Assembly (NCBI GenBank): GCA_018826075.1
Contig: JAHKAJ010000006.1
Coordinates: forward strand, 1 to 42,623
Length of the DNA: 42,623 nucleotides
From: Candidatus Omnitrophota bacterium
Lineage (GTDB): Bacteria; Omnitrophota; Gorgyraeia; Duberdicusellales; 4484-171
Direction of reading: 5' to 3'
Below the pieces are notes generated by a model, which saw nothing but the letters and a program-made list of their open reading frames with translations, made no database searches and had not been told where the DNA came from. Of this stretch, positions 32,864-41,624 are shown in pieces. Each line of letters starts with the position of its first letter. The stretch's first letter is position 1. A program made the translations under genes and the position numbers.

Positions 32864-34443
32864 GAGTCAACCTCCTGTTTGGAATCCTTTAACAGCTTGT
32901 ACTCAACACTATCCACTAAAGCCTGCCAGGAAGCTTCAATCACATTTTCCGAGACCCCGATAGTTGACCAGTTATCTTTTTCATCCTGGGACTGGATCAA
33001 TACTCTTACCTTGGCCGCAGTTCCGAATTTTTCATCTAAAACCCTGACTTTAAAATCAGTAAGGTGCATAGTCGAAAGAGATGGATAAAATTTAGAAAGA
33101 GCTTTACGTAAAGCTCCGTCTAAAGCATTAACCGGGCCGTCACCTTCAGAAGCCGTATGCTCGATCTTGTCTTTGATCTTAAGTTTTATTGTGGCTTCGG
33201 AAATAAGCTTTCCGTCTTGGCGCTTTTCAACCACGACTTTAAACCCTAAAAGGCTAAAAAACTTCCTGCATTTCTTAAGCTCTTTTTCTAAAAGCAGCTT
33301 GAATGAGGCTTCGGCAGCTTCAAACTGATAGCCCTGATTTTCTAACTTTTGAATCAGTTTATGCAGATCCTTAGCCTGTTTTGACTTTTTATCCAAGTCA
33401 AACTCAAGCTCCCTGGCTTTAACCACCAGAGTTGATTTTCCGGCCAGTTCAGAAATCACAAACCTGCGGCGGTTTCCTACTAAAGCCGGGTCAATATGTT
33501 CATAGGCGCTAGCCTGTTTGATCACTGCATCAATATGAATCCCAGCCTTGTGAGCAAAAGCACTTCTACCCACAAAGGGGTGATTATCACGGGCAACCAT
33601 ATTGCTGATCTCGCTGACAAAATGCGAAAGGTGAGTCAATTCGGATAACTTTTGTGAAGATAATGCTGAAATCCCCATTTTAAGCTGTAAAATACCGATA
33701 ATCGTAACTAGATCGGCATTACCGCAACGTTCTCCGTAACCGTTGATCGTACCCTGGATATGCGAACAGCCATAGTTAACGCAGGAAACCGAATTAGCCG
33801 CAGCCAGCCCTAAATCATTATGGCAGTGGATCCCGAACTCAGCTAAACCAAGCTTAGCTTTTACTTCGATAGCTACATCCTTGATCTCCCAAGGGAGCAC
33901 TCCTCCATTGGTATCGCAAAAAACTATTAATTCGCAACCGGCATCTAAAGCTGCCTTGACTGTTTTTAAAGCATATTCGGGGTTAGCTTTATAGCCGTCA
34001 AAAAAATGTTCGGCATCATAAAAAACCCGCTTTCCTTTTTTCTTCAAAAACTCCACACTGTCGAAAATGATCTTTAAATTATCATCAGGACTTATCTTTA
34101 ATACTTTCTCCACATGTAAATCCCAGGTCTTACCGAAAATAGTAACGTATTCAGTATCAGCGCTGATCAGACTGATCAAATTTTTATCCTGAGAAGCCGG
34201 CTTAGCCGGATGGGCGGTTGAGCCAAAAGGAACCAACTTGCTAGATTTAAGTTTCTTTTTCTTGAAATAATCAAACAACTCCTGATCTTTAGGGTTGGAA
34301 AACGGCCAACCACCTTCGATAAAGTCAATGCCGAAACTGTCTAACTTCTTGGCGATATTGATCTTATCCTGCCCGGAATAAGAAATACCTTCAGTTTGGG
34401 AACCATCACGTAACGTCGTATCATAAATTGCGATTTTTTTCAT
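32860..34443 (-). CDS. cimA: (R)-citramalate synthase
   Basis: 527 aa from ATG 34443, where GGAA lies 9 nt upstream; an ATG two codons earlier is possible. It condenses acetyl-CoA with pyruvate to citramalate, giving 2-ketobutyrate for isoleucine without threonine. TTLRDGSQTEGISYSGQDK and GIHCHNDLGLAAANS are the CimA/LeuA barrel motifs; the QTEG signature and the length distinguish it from LeuA. The C-terminal regulatory domain (residues ~390-520) is present. It follows lysC by 61 bp and carries the coupled pilin gene at its 3' end. Confidence 0.92.
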   Translation of the reverse strand: MKKIAIYDTTLRDGSQTEGISYSGQDKINIAKKLDSFGIDFIEGGWPFSNPKDQELFDYFKKKKLKSSKLVPFGSTAHPAKPASQDKNLISLISADTEYVTIFGKTWDLHVEKVLKISPDDNLKIIFDSVEFLKKKGKRVFYDAEHFFDGYKANPEYALKTVKAALDAGCELIVFCDTNGGVLPWEIKDVAIEVKAKLGLAEFGIHCHNDLGLAAANSVSCVNYGCSHIQGTINGYGERCGNADLVTIIGILQLKMGISALSSQKLSELTHLSHFVSEISNMVARDNHPFVGRSAFAHKAGIHIDAVIKQASAYEHIDPALVGNRRRFVISELAGKSTLVVKARELEFDLDKKSKQAKDLHKLIQKLENQGYQFEAAEASFKLLLEKELKKCRKFFSLLGFKVVVEKRQDGKLISEATIKLKIKDKIEHTASEGDGPVNALDGALRKALSKFYPSLSTMHLTDFKVRVLDEKFGTAAKVRVLIQSQDEKDNWSTIGVSENVIEASWQALVDSVEYKLLKDSKQEVDS

Positions 34444-34462
34444 AATCATTATTCCGTTTGGT

Positions 34463-34491
34463 GTAGGGGCGGGTTTTAAACCCGCCCCTAC
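34463..34491. repeat. GTAGGGGCG palindrome, copy 1
   Basis: GTAGGGGCGGGTTT and AAACCCGCCCCTAC pair over 14 bp around one T. The arms share the outer nine bases (GTAGGGGCG) with the palindrome at 42063-42090, while the centre differs. It lies between lysC and cimA. REP-like or miniature mobile element is the likely nature; it could also act as an intercistronic hairpin. Confidence 0.75.
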
Positions 34492-34504
34492 GGTGATTGT
34501 TTAT

Positions 34505-35734
34505 CTATTTCTCCAATCCCAAATTAAACGCCTTATGCAATGCCTTTAAGGCTTTTTTCCCGGAACTTTTCTTAAGCACACAGGAAATGCTTATTTCGGA
34601 AGTAGAAATCATCTCAATATTGATCTTATTCTTAGCTAAAACTGAAAAGCAGCGAGCCGCTACTCCGGAATGGGAACGCATCCCTACTCCGACTACTGAA
34701 ACTTTAGCAATAGTTTCATCACAAAGCACTACTCCAGCTCCGATCTTAGTGGCGATCTGCCTAGATATTTTAAGAGTCTTGGCCAGATCTTTTTTAAGCA
34801 CGGTAAAAGAAATATCAGTATTTCGCTTATGGCTGACATTCTGGACGATCATATCAATATTAATATTTTTACAAGCTAACTCCTTAAACATCCGGGCAGC
34901 GATTCCCGGCCGGTCAGGAAGGTTGCAGATAGTTATCTTAGCTTCATTATCAGCAAGGGCTACTCCCCGCACTACCGGTTCCTCAATAAGCGACGGATTC
35001 TCCATGATTATTGTTCCCTCCTTTTTAGAAAAACTTGAGCGCACTGATAAGGGGATGTTGAATTTCTTAGCTACTTCTACCGCCCGGGTATGCATCACCT
35101 GAGCCCCTCGGGAAGCCAATTCAAGCATCTCGTCAAAAGTTATATAGGAAAGCTTGCGGGCATTTTTTACGATCCGGGGATCAGCAGTATAGATACCCTC
35201 GACGTCAGTATAGATCTCGCAAAGGTCAGCCCCCAAAGCCACAGCCATTGCTACCGCGCTTAGGTCTGAACCGCCGCGGCCTAAAGTGGTGATTTCCAAA
35301 GCTGTGCTCAAACCCTGGAATCCGGCAACGATCACGATCTTTCCCCGGGTTAATTCTTTTTTTATCCGTTCAGTCTCGATCTTAAGAATCTTAGCCTGGG
35401 TATGGTAAGTATCGGTGATGATTCCTACCTGGGGCCCGGTAAAAGAAATTGCCGGCACTTTGCGCTTATCAATAGCCATAGCTAAAAGCGAACAGGAAAT
35501 CTGCTCACCAGTAGACATAAGCATGTCCATTTCCCGCTCAGAAGGATGAGAATTGATCTGCCTGGCTAAACTGATCAAGTCATCAGTGGTATCGCCCATT
35601 GCCGAAACTACGACTACCACCCGATTGCCTCTCTTAGCACAGGAAATAATCCTCTGAGCAACTTTCTCGATGCGAACGGCATTAGCCACCGATGAACCGC
35701 CATATTTTTGAACGATCAATTTAGATTTTGCCAT
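34505..35734 (-). CDS. lysC: Aspartate kinase, monofunctional
   Basis: 409 aa. It phosphorylates aspartate at the head of the lysine, threonine and methionine pathways. Kinase motif KYGGSSVAN at residues 10-18, SFTGPQVGI, and TLGRGGSDLSAVA. Two C-terminal ACT domains (ITICNLPDRPGIAARMFKEL, VSVVGVGMRSHSGVAARCFS) bind feedback amino acids. GAAGG is 4 nt before the ATG. 25 bp after apgM. Confidence 0.96.
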   Translation of the reverse strand: MAKSKLIVQKYGGSSVANAVRIEKVAQRIISCAKRGNRVVVVVSAMGDTTDDLISLARQINSHPSEREMDMLMSTGEQISCSLLAMAIDKRKVPAISFTGPQVGIITDTYHTQAKILKIETERIKKELTRGKIVIVAGFQGLSTALEITTLGRGGSDLSAVAMAVALGADLCEIYTDVEGIYTADPRIVKNARKLSYITFDEMLELASRGAQVMHTRAVEVAKKFNIPLSVRSSFSKKEGTIIMENPSLIEEPVVRGVALADNEAKITICNLPDRPGIAARMFKELACKNINIDMIVQNVSHKRNTDISFTVLKKDLAKTLKISRQIATKIGAGVVLCDETIAKVSVVGVGMRSHSGVAARCFSVLAKNKINIEMISTSEISISCVLKKSSGKKALKALHKAFNLGLEK

Positions 35735-35759
35735 ATTGCCTTCTTTTTTTTTAAGGCGC

Positions 35760-36953
35760 TCATTTCTTGAGAAAAAATTTCATCAAACTTTCGCCGCTAT
35801 CGAAATATAAAGAGCTGTTTTGAGCTTCAACCTCTGAATAAAAAGAAAAACTGTCAGCTTCAATGCCGCTTCCGGAAACCAAAAACGGTACCGGTTCATC
35901 AGTATGAGTCCTTTTAGCTAAGGGGGTAGGATGATCAGGTGAAATTAAAATCCGGAAATCCTGGCCCTTTAACTCTTCATAAATAGTCCCGACCACCATT
36001 TTGTCAATACGCTCCAAGCAGGCTATCTTCATCCTTAGATCCTGGTTGTGGCCGGCTTCATCAGTAGCCTCGATATGGACAAAAACAAAATCATGAGCCG
36101 CTAAAGCACTCAAGGCAGCCCGGGCTTTACCCAGATAGTTAGTATCATAATAACCATTGGCTCCTTCGACATCGACGACCCTTAAACCGATGATTTTTCC
36201 GATTCCTTTAATCAAGTCTACTGCCGAGATCACTGCTCCGCTGATCCCGAACAACTCTTTAAAAGTCGGCATGGTCGGAGCCCCGCCGCAGCCCCAAAGC
36301 CAGATCATATTAGCCGGGCTTTCCCCTAAATCAATCCTGACTTTATTTATTTCATGATTCTGCAAGATATCTTTAGAACGCTTGATCAAATCGACTATCA
36401 ATTCGCTGTTTTTACCCCGCGGCAGGTATTTGGCTATATTCTTTCCGATAATATCATGAGGCGCATGGTAAGTCAGCTTATCTAAGTTTAAGTCTTGCAC
36501 TCCCCGAACAACCATCAAGCTACGGTAGCTAGTGCCAAAGAAAAATTCTATTTTATCAGTTCCCAGTTTCTTGTTTATTTCGGCAATAAGAAGTTTGGCT
36601 TCTTTATTGGAGATATGCCCGGCGCTGTAATCGAAAAGCTTTCCTTCTCCTTCAGTAATCAGGTTGCAACGGAAAGCCAAGTCATCTTTGCCAAGGGTAA
36701 TTCCCAGATTAGCCGCCTCCAGTGGGCCGCGGCCGCTGTAATAACGATTAGGGTCATAACCTAAAAGTGAAAGGTTAGCTACATCGCTTGAAGGAATAAA
36801 ACCCCGGGGAACGGTCTTTACCCGGCCAAGAAGGCCCTCTTTAGCTAATAGGTCCATATAAGGAATATCAGCCACTTCCAAGGGAGTCTTGCCCCCTAAA
36901 GTTTCCAGAGGATAATCAGCAGCACCGTCAGGGACTATCATTACGTATTTCAT
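35760..36953 (-). CDS. apgM: ApgM-family phosphoglycerate mutase or homoserine kinase analogue
   Basis: 397 aa, alkaline-phosphatase fold. Metal site motifs: VPDGAADYPLETLGGKTPLE with D9, PSSDVANLSLLGYDP with the catalytic serine, YSGRGPLEAANLGI, HIEATDEAGHNQD and SPDHPTPLAKRTH. The archaeal-type family makes 3- to 2-phosphoglycerate interconversion. Members placed next to aspartate-pathway genes have been proposed to replace homoserine kinase; here lysC follows at once, so either role is possible. ATG is 8 nt after TATAAT with TTGAAA at -35, so a leaderless mRNA is predicted. Confidence 0.88.
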   Translation of the reverse strand: MKYVMIVPDGAADYPLETLGGKTPLEVADIPYMDLLAKEGLLGRVKTVPRGFIPSSDVANLSLLGYDPNRYYSGRGPLEAANLGITLGKDDLAFRCNLITEGEGKLFDYSAGHISNKEAKLLIAEINKKLGTDKIEFFFGTSYRSLMVVRGVQDLNLDKLTYHAPHDIIGKNIAKYLPRGKNSELIVDLIKRSKDILQNHEINKVRIDLGESPANMIWLWGCGGAPTMPTFKELFGISGAVISAVDLIKGIGKIIGLRVVDVEGANGYYDTNYLGKARAALSALAAHDFVFVHIEATDEAGHNQDLRMKIACLERIDKMVVGTIYEELKGQDFRILISPDHPTPLAKRTHTDEPVPFLVSGSGIEADSFSFYSEVEAQNSSLYFDSGESLMKFFLKK

Positions 36954-36961
36954 ACATTGAC

Positions 36962-36989
36962 ATTATAAGGAAATATGGGATTTTTTCAA
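36962..36989 (-). promoter_or_regulatory. apgM-lysC-cimA promoter
   Basis: TTGAAA (36984-36989), 16-nt spacer, TATAAT (36962-36967) on the minus strand, 8 nt from the ATG. The best -35/-10 pair in the window. Confidence 0.7.
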
Positions 36990-37026
36990 TTGAAATAAAA
37001 GGGCTTTGCTTAAAGGCAATTAGCAG

Positions 37027-37032
37027 TATAAT
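37027..37032 (+). promoter_or_regulatory. -10 box of trmI
   Basis: TATAAT 7 nt before ATG 37040, divergent from the apgM promoter. A weak -35 (TTTGCT, 37005-37010) is 16 nt upstream. Leaderless transcript predicted. Confidence 0.5.
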
Positions 37033-37039
37033 AAATTCT

Positions 37040-37804
37040 ATGATTGAAGAAAAAACTCTGGTTTTTCTCTATTCCGACGAAAAACGAAACTTTTTAATCC
37101 CGGTCGAAAAAAAAGCCCTCCATACCGATAAAGGTTTTTTAAAGTTGGAAGAACTGATCGGCCGGCAATTCGGCGAAAAGATCCTAACCAACCTCGGCCA
37201 TCCTTTTTATATCCTGCGGCCGTATATGTACGAGATGATCATGAAGGTCCGCCGGCAAACCCAGATCCTCTACCCCAAAGACATCGGAATGATCTTGATG
37301 CGTGGTTGCATCTTTCCCGGGGCAAAAGTTATTGAGTGCGGGATCGGCAGCGGCGCCCTGACCACGGCTTTGGCTAATTTTGTACGGCCGACGGGAAAAG
37401 TTTACAGTTATGAACGCAACGAAGATTTCTTAAAAAACACCAAGAAAAACCTGGAAAAAAACGGTTTAGCCGAATGGGTTGAATTTAACCATGTAGAGAT
37501 CAGCGACGAATTCCCCCAAAAAGAAGTTGATTTTGTAATGATCGATATCGGAGCACAGTGGGATTTAATCGATGCGGCTTATAAATCTTTAAAGGGCGGG
37601 GCAAGATTAGCTACGATTTGCCCGACTTTTGAGCAATTGACTAAAACTGTATTTGCTCTCCAAGATAAAGGGTTTATCAATGTCGAAACCATGGAAATCC
37701 TCCTACGCCTGATCCTGGTCAGACCCGGCAAAACCCGCCCCGAACAGCGCATGCCCTCACACACCGGTTTTTTAGTCTTTGCCACTAAAATACTAAAAAC
37801 CTGA
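37040..37804 (+). CDS. trmI: tRNA (adenine-58-N1)-methyltransferase
   Basis: 254 aa. SAM-dependent methylation of A58 in the T loop. The N-terminal beta domain comes first, then YPKDIGMILMRGCIFPGAKV, the SAM motif IECGIGSGALTTALA, YSYERNEDFLKN, and VMIDIGAQWD where family members have DxxxPW-like residues. The end RPEQRMPSHTGFLVFATK is typical. Single plus-strand gene; its end abuts the convergent DUF3108 gene with no gap and no visible terminator. Confidence 0.93.
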   Translation: MIEEKTLVFLYSDEKRNFLIPVEKKALHTDKGFLKLEELIGRQFGEKILTNLGHPFYILRPYMYEMIMKVRRQTQILYPKDIGMILMRGCIFPGAKVIECGIGSGALTTALANFVRPTGKVYSYERNEDFLKNTKKNLEKNGLAEWVEFNHVEISDEFPQKEVDFVMIDIGAQWDLIDAAYKSLKGGARLATICPTFEQLTKTVFALQDKGFINVETMEILLRLILVRPGKTRPEQRMPSHTGFLVFATKILKT

Positions 37805-38524
37805 TTATTTTCTTTCTTCTTTGACTCTCACGATGCTGACTTTTCCGGCCAGAGAAATAAACTCTAAGCGTAGCGGCAGGCGGGTAGTTTTATCCAGCCA
37901 AAGGCTGAATTTTTTAGCGCCTCTTCCCAAAAGAAAATAAGTACTTATTCGACCGTCTTCTGTGTTAAGCGGCCTCTCCTTGATAAACTTTATCTTTATC
38001 TTCTGGCTAGGCAGGTTAAAATCCATCCATTTATCTTTTTCCAGCTTAAGGCTTTGAGGAAAAAAATAAAGCAAAGCCAGAATATTATGGATCGGTTTAT
38101 CTTGATAAAGGATTTCTTCTTTAACTGCTTTATCTTTACCCTTGCGGATTATTTTCACTACCCCTTTTTCCTGGTCGTAAAGCTCCTCGATCAGTTCAGG
38201 CTTTCCGAAAAAAATAATATCCCGCTCTACCTTTAAAGGGAGGTAAGTTTTTGGGTCTAAAAAAACTTCTTCGTCGCTGGTAAGATCAAGCAGGTTAAAA
38301 ATATTAGCGTCTGAACTCACCCTTAAAACTTCGGCCGGCTGTGAACCGACCTTTTTAACTCCCTGGTAACTCCAGTAAATATAGCCGGAAGCAATTCCGT
38401 TATAAAAAACCTGGTAGGTCAGTTTCGAAGAATCTCCGAAACGCTCTTTGATCCCCTGGCTGGATACCGATTGAAAAGTAGCGCTGATTGAAACAAACAA
38501 AATAAAAACTAAAATTTTTTTCAT
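37805..38524 (-). CDS. DUF3108 envelope protein
   Basis: 239 aa with a signal peptide (residues 1-22). LTYQVFYNGIASGYIYWSYQ, a beta-rich centre with FLDPKTYLPLKVERDI, and the late LWLDKTTRLPLRLEFISLAG are the pattern of DUF3108. Members are periplasmic and of unknown function. Last gene of the block that starts at 42020, 3 bp after the patatin fusion. Confidence 0.85.
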   Translation of the reverse strand: MKKILVFILFVSISATFQSVSSQGIKERFGDSSKLTYQVFYNGIASGYIYWSYQGVKKVGSQPAEVLRVSSDANIFNLLDLTSDEEVFLDPKTYLPLKVERDIIFFGKPELIEELYDQEKGVVKIIRKGKDKAVKEEILYQDKPIHNILALLYFFPQSLKLEKDKWMDFNLPSQKIKIKFIKERPLNTEDGRISTYFLLGRGAKKFSLWLDKTTRLPLRLEFISLAGKVSIVRVKEERK

Positions 38525-38527
38525 AGA

Positions 38528-40393
38528 CTAACTAAAGGTCAATTTTTTTATCTCAGGAAGTTTTTCCCGGGCAGCGGCTTCGCCGCGTTGAATAAACTCC
38601 TCTATTTTATCAAATTCGGTCCAACCCAAACCTTGAAGATTCGAATGGATAGTTAAATCGGCCAGTTTTATTGCCTGTTGGATAAACTGCTGCTGCATAG
38701 TCTCAATACTTCCGAAAATAAAATCAAAGATATGAAAACGGCTTTTTTTAGCGTATTCAGAACGGGCCTGATCTTCGGAAAGAGTGATATTAGAAGCAAT
38801 GATCCGATGAGCGCCATATTGCAATAAAATCTTGGTCGGCAAAGGGTTAAGGATTCCTCCGTCTAAAAGGATGTCTTTACGCAAAGATACCGGTTCAAAA
38901 ATCCCCGGGAAAGCACAGCTGGCAGCCACAGCTTTATAGATAAGGCCCTCTTCTAAAATTACCGCCTGGCGGCTGGGAAAATCAAAAGTAACCACTTTTA
39001 AAGTATGCTTTAAATCATAAAAAGTCAGTTCTCCGAAAATCCGTTTAAGAATACTCTCCAGGCGCTTGGCCCGCATAATCCCCCTAAAAGGGATTGAAAG
39101 CCCAAGCAGGGAAAAAGAACCGATTCTTTTTCCGATCTGGCGGGAATAGTCGACGATTTCCGGAATCGAAAACCCAGCTGCCCAGAGAGCAGCAATTACC
39201 GCGCCCATACTGGTACCGCAAATTATATCAATAGGAATTTTTGCCTCGGTCAAAACTTTTAACACCCCGATGTGAGCATAACCGTAAGCCGCACCACTGC
39301 CCAAGGCTACCCCCACAGTCACTTCGCCGATCTGGCGGGCCAGACGGCGTAAAGTCGGGATATAGTCGGCGGAATCTCTACTGGAAAGAGCGGCATGTAT
39401 CGGATGTTCCAGAAGGCCTCTTTTTTTAGCAAAAGACAGATGGTCAGCTTCGCTGAACTCGGCCAGGATAACTTTAACTTTCTCTTTATTCAGGGGATTT
39501 TTTCTGGTTAGCTCCTGTATGAGATTTGAGGCTTTTTTTAAAGCTCCTTTTTCGGGAAAAATAAGAAAATGAAGGCTTTGAGCCGGCTCAATAAAAAAGT
39601 TTAGATCAGCGTCTGAAAATCCGAAAGGGATTTCATAAAGAATAAAATGGTAACTTTCCGAAAGAAAGTTTAAAAAGGCTAAAAAGTTATCGCCGCTGGC
39701 AGCAACCAGAGAAATCCGGTCGATTTCATCTTCAGTGATATAGCCGGAAAGGTCATCTTCTTTAAAATCTTCAAGGATCAAATTGTTAAAGCCGGCACCT
39801 AAGACCTGGCTGGAATCAGGCAAGATGACTTTTGAATCGATGATCTGAACCGAAATCACCTTCTTTCCAGTTTGCCCTTTGATCTGTTTGCTCAAATCAA
39901 ACATAAAGGTAGTTTTACCGGCTAAAGCACTTCCAATAATACCGATTTTTTTCGACTGGAATATCTGCTTTGGCTTTGAACGGGATTTAACCCTTTGAGA
40001 AAGAATCCGGGAAAAATCTAAAGCCAGATAGGGATTGTCTTCTAAAAACTGCCTGAATTCACCCTTAACAACCTGCAGAATAAAAGAAGTTTCTATTGAC
40101 TCGGCAGTCACCGAATGAGTTTCTTCAGTCAACAAAGAGATCAAACCGAAACAGGTACCACGTTTAAGGATCTCTATGGGAGAACTTTTAGCATCGCCGG
40201 AAACCGAAACCGCCACCCTTCCTTTAAGTAATAAGTATAAAGAATCGGGGGAATCGCCCTGGCAATAAATTACTTCCCGGTTTCGGTATTCCTTAATTTC
40301 AGAAATACTGATAAGTTTATCGATCTGTTCCGGGTTTAATTTATTAAACGGCGGGTTATTGCTAACAATCAGTTTTACTTCTCGATTTTCCAT
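38528..40393 (-). CDS. cNMP-binding / P-loop / patatin phospholipase fusion
   Basis: 621 aa in three parts. Residues 1-125 are a cyclic-nucleotide-binding-like domain (GDSPDSLYLLLKGRVAV). Residues ~148-345 are a MinD-like P-loop domain with Walker A GSALAGKT at 154-161. Residues ~358-540 are a patatin lipase: the oxyanion loop GSGAAYGYAHIG, nucleophile S395 in GTSMG and D511 in DGG. The lipase resembles bacterial NTE/RssA-type patatins. The P-loop insert suggests nucleotide-driven control of lipid hydrolysis. No signal peptide, so cytoplasmic. 25 bp after the GH1 gene. Confidence 0.9.
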   Translation of the reverse strand: MENREVKLIVSNNPPFNKLNPEQIDKLISISEIKEYRNREVIYCQGDSPDSLYLLLKGRVAVSVSGDAKSSPIEILKRGTCFGLISLLTEETHSVTAESIETSFILQVVKGEFRQFLEDNPYLALDFSRILSQRVKSRSKPKQIFQSKKIGIIGSALAGKTTFMFDLSKQIKGQTGKKVISVQIIDSKVILPDSSQVLGAGFNNLILEDFKEDDLSGYITEDEIDRISLVAASGDNFLAFLNFLSESYHFILYEIPFGFSDADLNFFIEPAQSLHFLIFPEKGALKKASNLIQELTRKNPLNKEKVKVILAEFSEADHLSFAKKRGLLEHPIHAALSSRDSADYIPTLRRLARQIGEVTVGVALGSGAAYGYAHIGVLKVLTEAKIPIDIICGTSMGAVIAALWAAGFSIPEIVDYSRQIGKRIGSFSLLGLSIPFRGIMRAKRLESILKRIFGELTFYDLKHTLKVVTFDFPSRQAVILEEGLIYKAVAASCAFPGIFEPVSLRKDILLDGGILNPLPTKILLQYGAHRIIASNITLSEDQARSEYAKKSRFHIFDFIFGSIETMQQQFIQQAIKLADLTIHSNLQGLGWTEFDKIEEFIQRGEAAAREKLPEIKKLTFS

Positions 40394-40418
40394 TTTAACT
40401 AAGGGGCCTTCTGCCAGC

Positions 40419-41624
40419 TTACAGCTCTAATCTATTAGCCTGACATATTTTAGCATAAGTTTGGGCAAAGGGGCGGGAAATTCTGGTTAAAGTTTTGTAG
40501 TCGACTTCGAATAGGCCAAACCGGGGCTTAAATCCTTTGTCCCACTCAAAATTATCCAAAAGCGACCACCAGAAATAACCGGCCACATCGACCCCCTTGG
40601 CCTGAGCTTGGGCCAAACTCTTAAGATGCGAGAGTAGATACTCCTGATAAAATCTATCCTCGGTTTCAGCGGTCCCGTTTTCAGTGATCATAACCGGCAG
40701 TTTATATTTTCCTAATTCAACCAGGATATCTAAAAACCCTTGGGGGTAAATATCCCAGCCTAAATGATTTTTCCTTCCAGCCTTAGGCTGATAGTTTGAT
40801 TCGCAACCAAATAACCCCCCAGCTTGAACATATTCCCGACAGTAGTAATTCAGGCCTATAAAATCTAACTTCTTCCGTTTAGCTAAATAATCCAGGGCTT
40901 GCCAGTTAAAAATCCGGTCCCTTAAACCGACGGCTATACTATTTAAGGGAAAGCCTAACCCAGGAACCGCCTCAAAAACCCTTAGATGTTTAGCCAGGGA
41001 AACTGAAACCGGCTGCCGGCCATAGATCTGTTTTATCTCCTCATAACCCCGACAGTAAGCCTCTAAAATATTGGCTAAAACTTTTTTGGCTTTTGGAAAC
41101 GAGCGTTCTCCGGGAGGCCAGGAACCGGTGATAAAACCCTGGTAGGCATAAACTAAAGGTTCATTAAAAATAATCCAGGTATCCACCCGGTCTTTTAAGG
41201 TTTCTACGGTTTTTCGTAAATACTCAAGAAAGCTGTCGATGTTTTTGGAACAAAGCCAACCCTCCCGGTCGCTAAACCAAAGGGGGTTGGTAAAATGATG
41301 CAGGGTGACTACTGGTTTTAGATTATGTCTAAGGAGAGAATCGATGACCGAAGAATAGTGCTGGAGCTCTTTCTGGGAAAATACTTCCGGGTAAGGGCAA
41401 ATTCTCGACCACTCGATCGATATTCTTAAAGCCTTTAAGTTTAAGCTTCGGGCTAACCGGAAATCCTGATCGTAGTGGTGGTAGTGGTCGCAGGCTAAAC
41501 CGCAAAGCTCTAAACCCTTTTCTTTTTCCCAAAAATACCAATCAGAGTTAAGATTAGCTCCTTCGCATTGGTAACTGGAAAGAGAAGCCCCCCAGAGGAA
41601 ATTGGAAGGAAATCGCATTTGCAT
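40419..41624 (-). CDS. Family 1 glycoside hydrolase (beta-glucosidase-like)
   Basis: 401 aa, slightly short for GH1. FLWGASLSSYQCEG opens the barrel, E155 in IFNEP is the acid/base, and E315 in ITENG is the nucleophile. LDNFEWDKGFKPRFGLFEVD is the typical C-terminal sugar-binding segment. No signal peptide, so cytoplasmic. The aglycone/sugar specificity is unknown. The ATG touches the ACT gene stop (TAAATG), and a second ATG two codons on is possible. Confidence 0.93.
   Translation of the reverse strand: MQMRFPSNFLWGASLSSYQCEGANLNSDWYFWEKEKGLELCGLACDHYHHYDQDFRLARSLNLKALRISIEWSRICPYPEVFSQKELQHYSSVIDSLLRHNLKPVVTLHHFTNPLWFSDREGWLCSKNIDSFLEYLRKTVETLKDRVDTWIIFNEPLVYAYQGFITGSWPPGERSFPKAKKVLANILEAYCRGYEEIKQIYGRQPVSVSLAKHLRVFEAVPGLGFPLNSIAVGLRDRIFNWQALDYLAKRKKLDFIGLNYYCREYVQAGGLFGCESNYQPKAGRKNHLGWDIYPQGFLDILVELGKYKLPVMITENGTAETEDRFYQEYLLSHLKSLAQAQAKGVDVAGYFWWSLLDNFEWDKGFKPRFGLFEVDYKTLTRISRPFAQTYAKICQANRLEL

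Noticed and set aside
34497..35102. 201-codon plus-strand open frame
   Set aside because: It is the antisense shadow of lysC; the minus-strand product is a full aspartate kinase.
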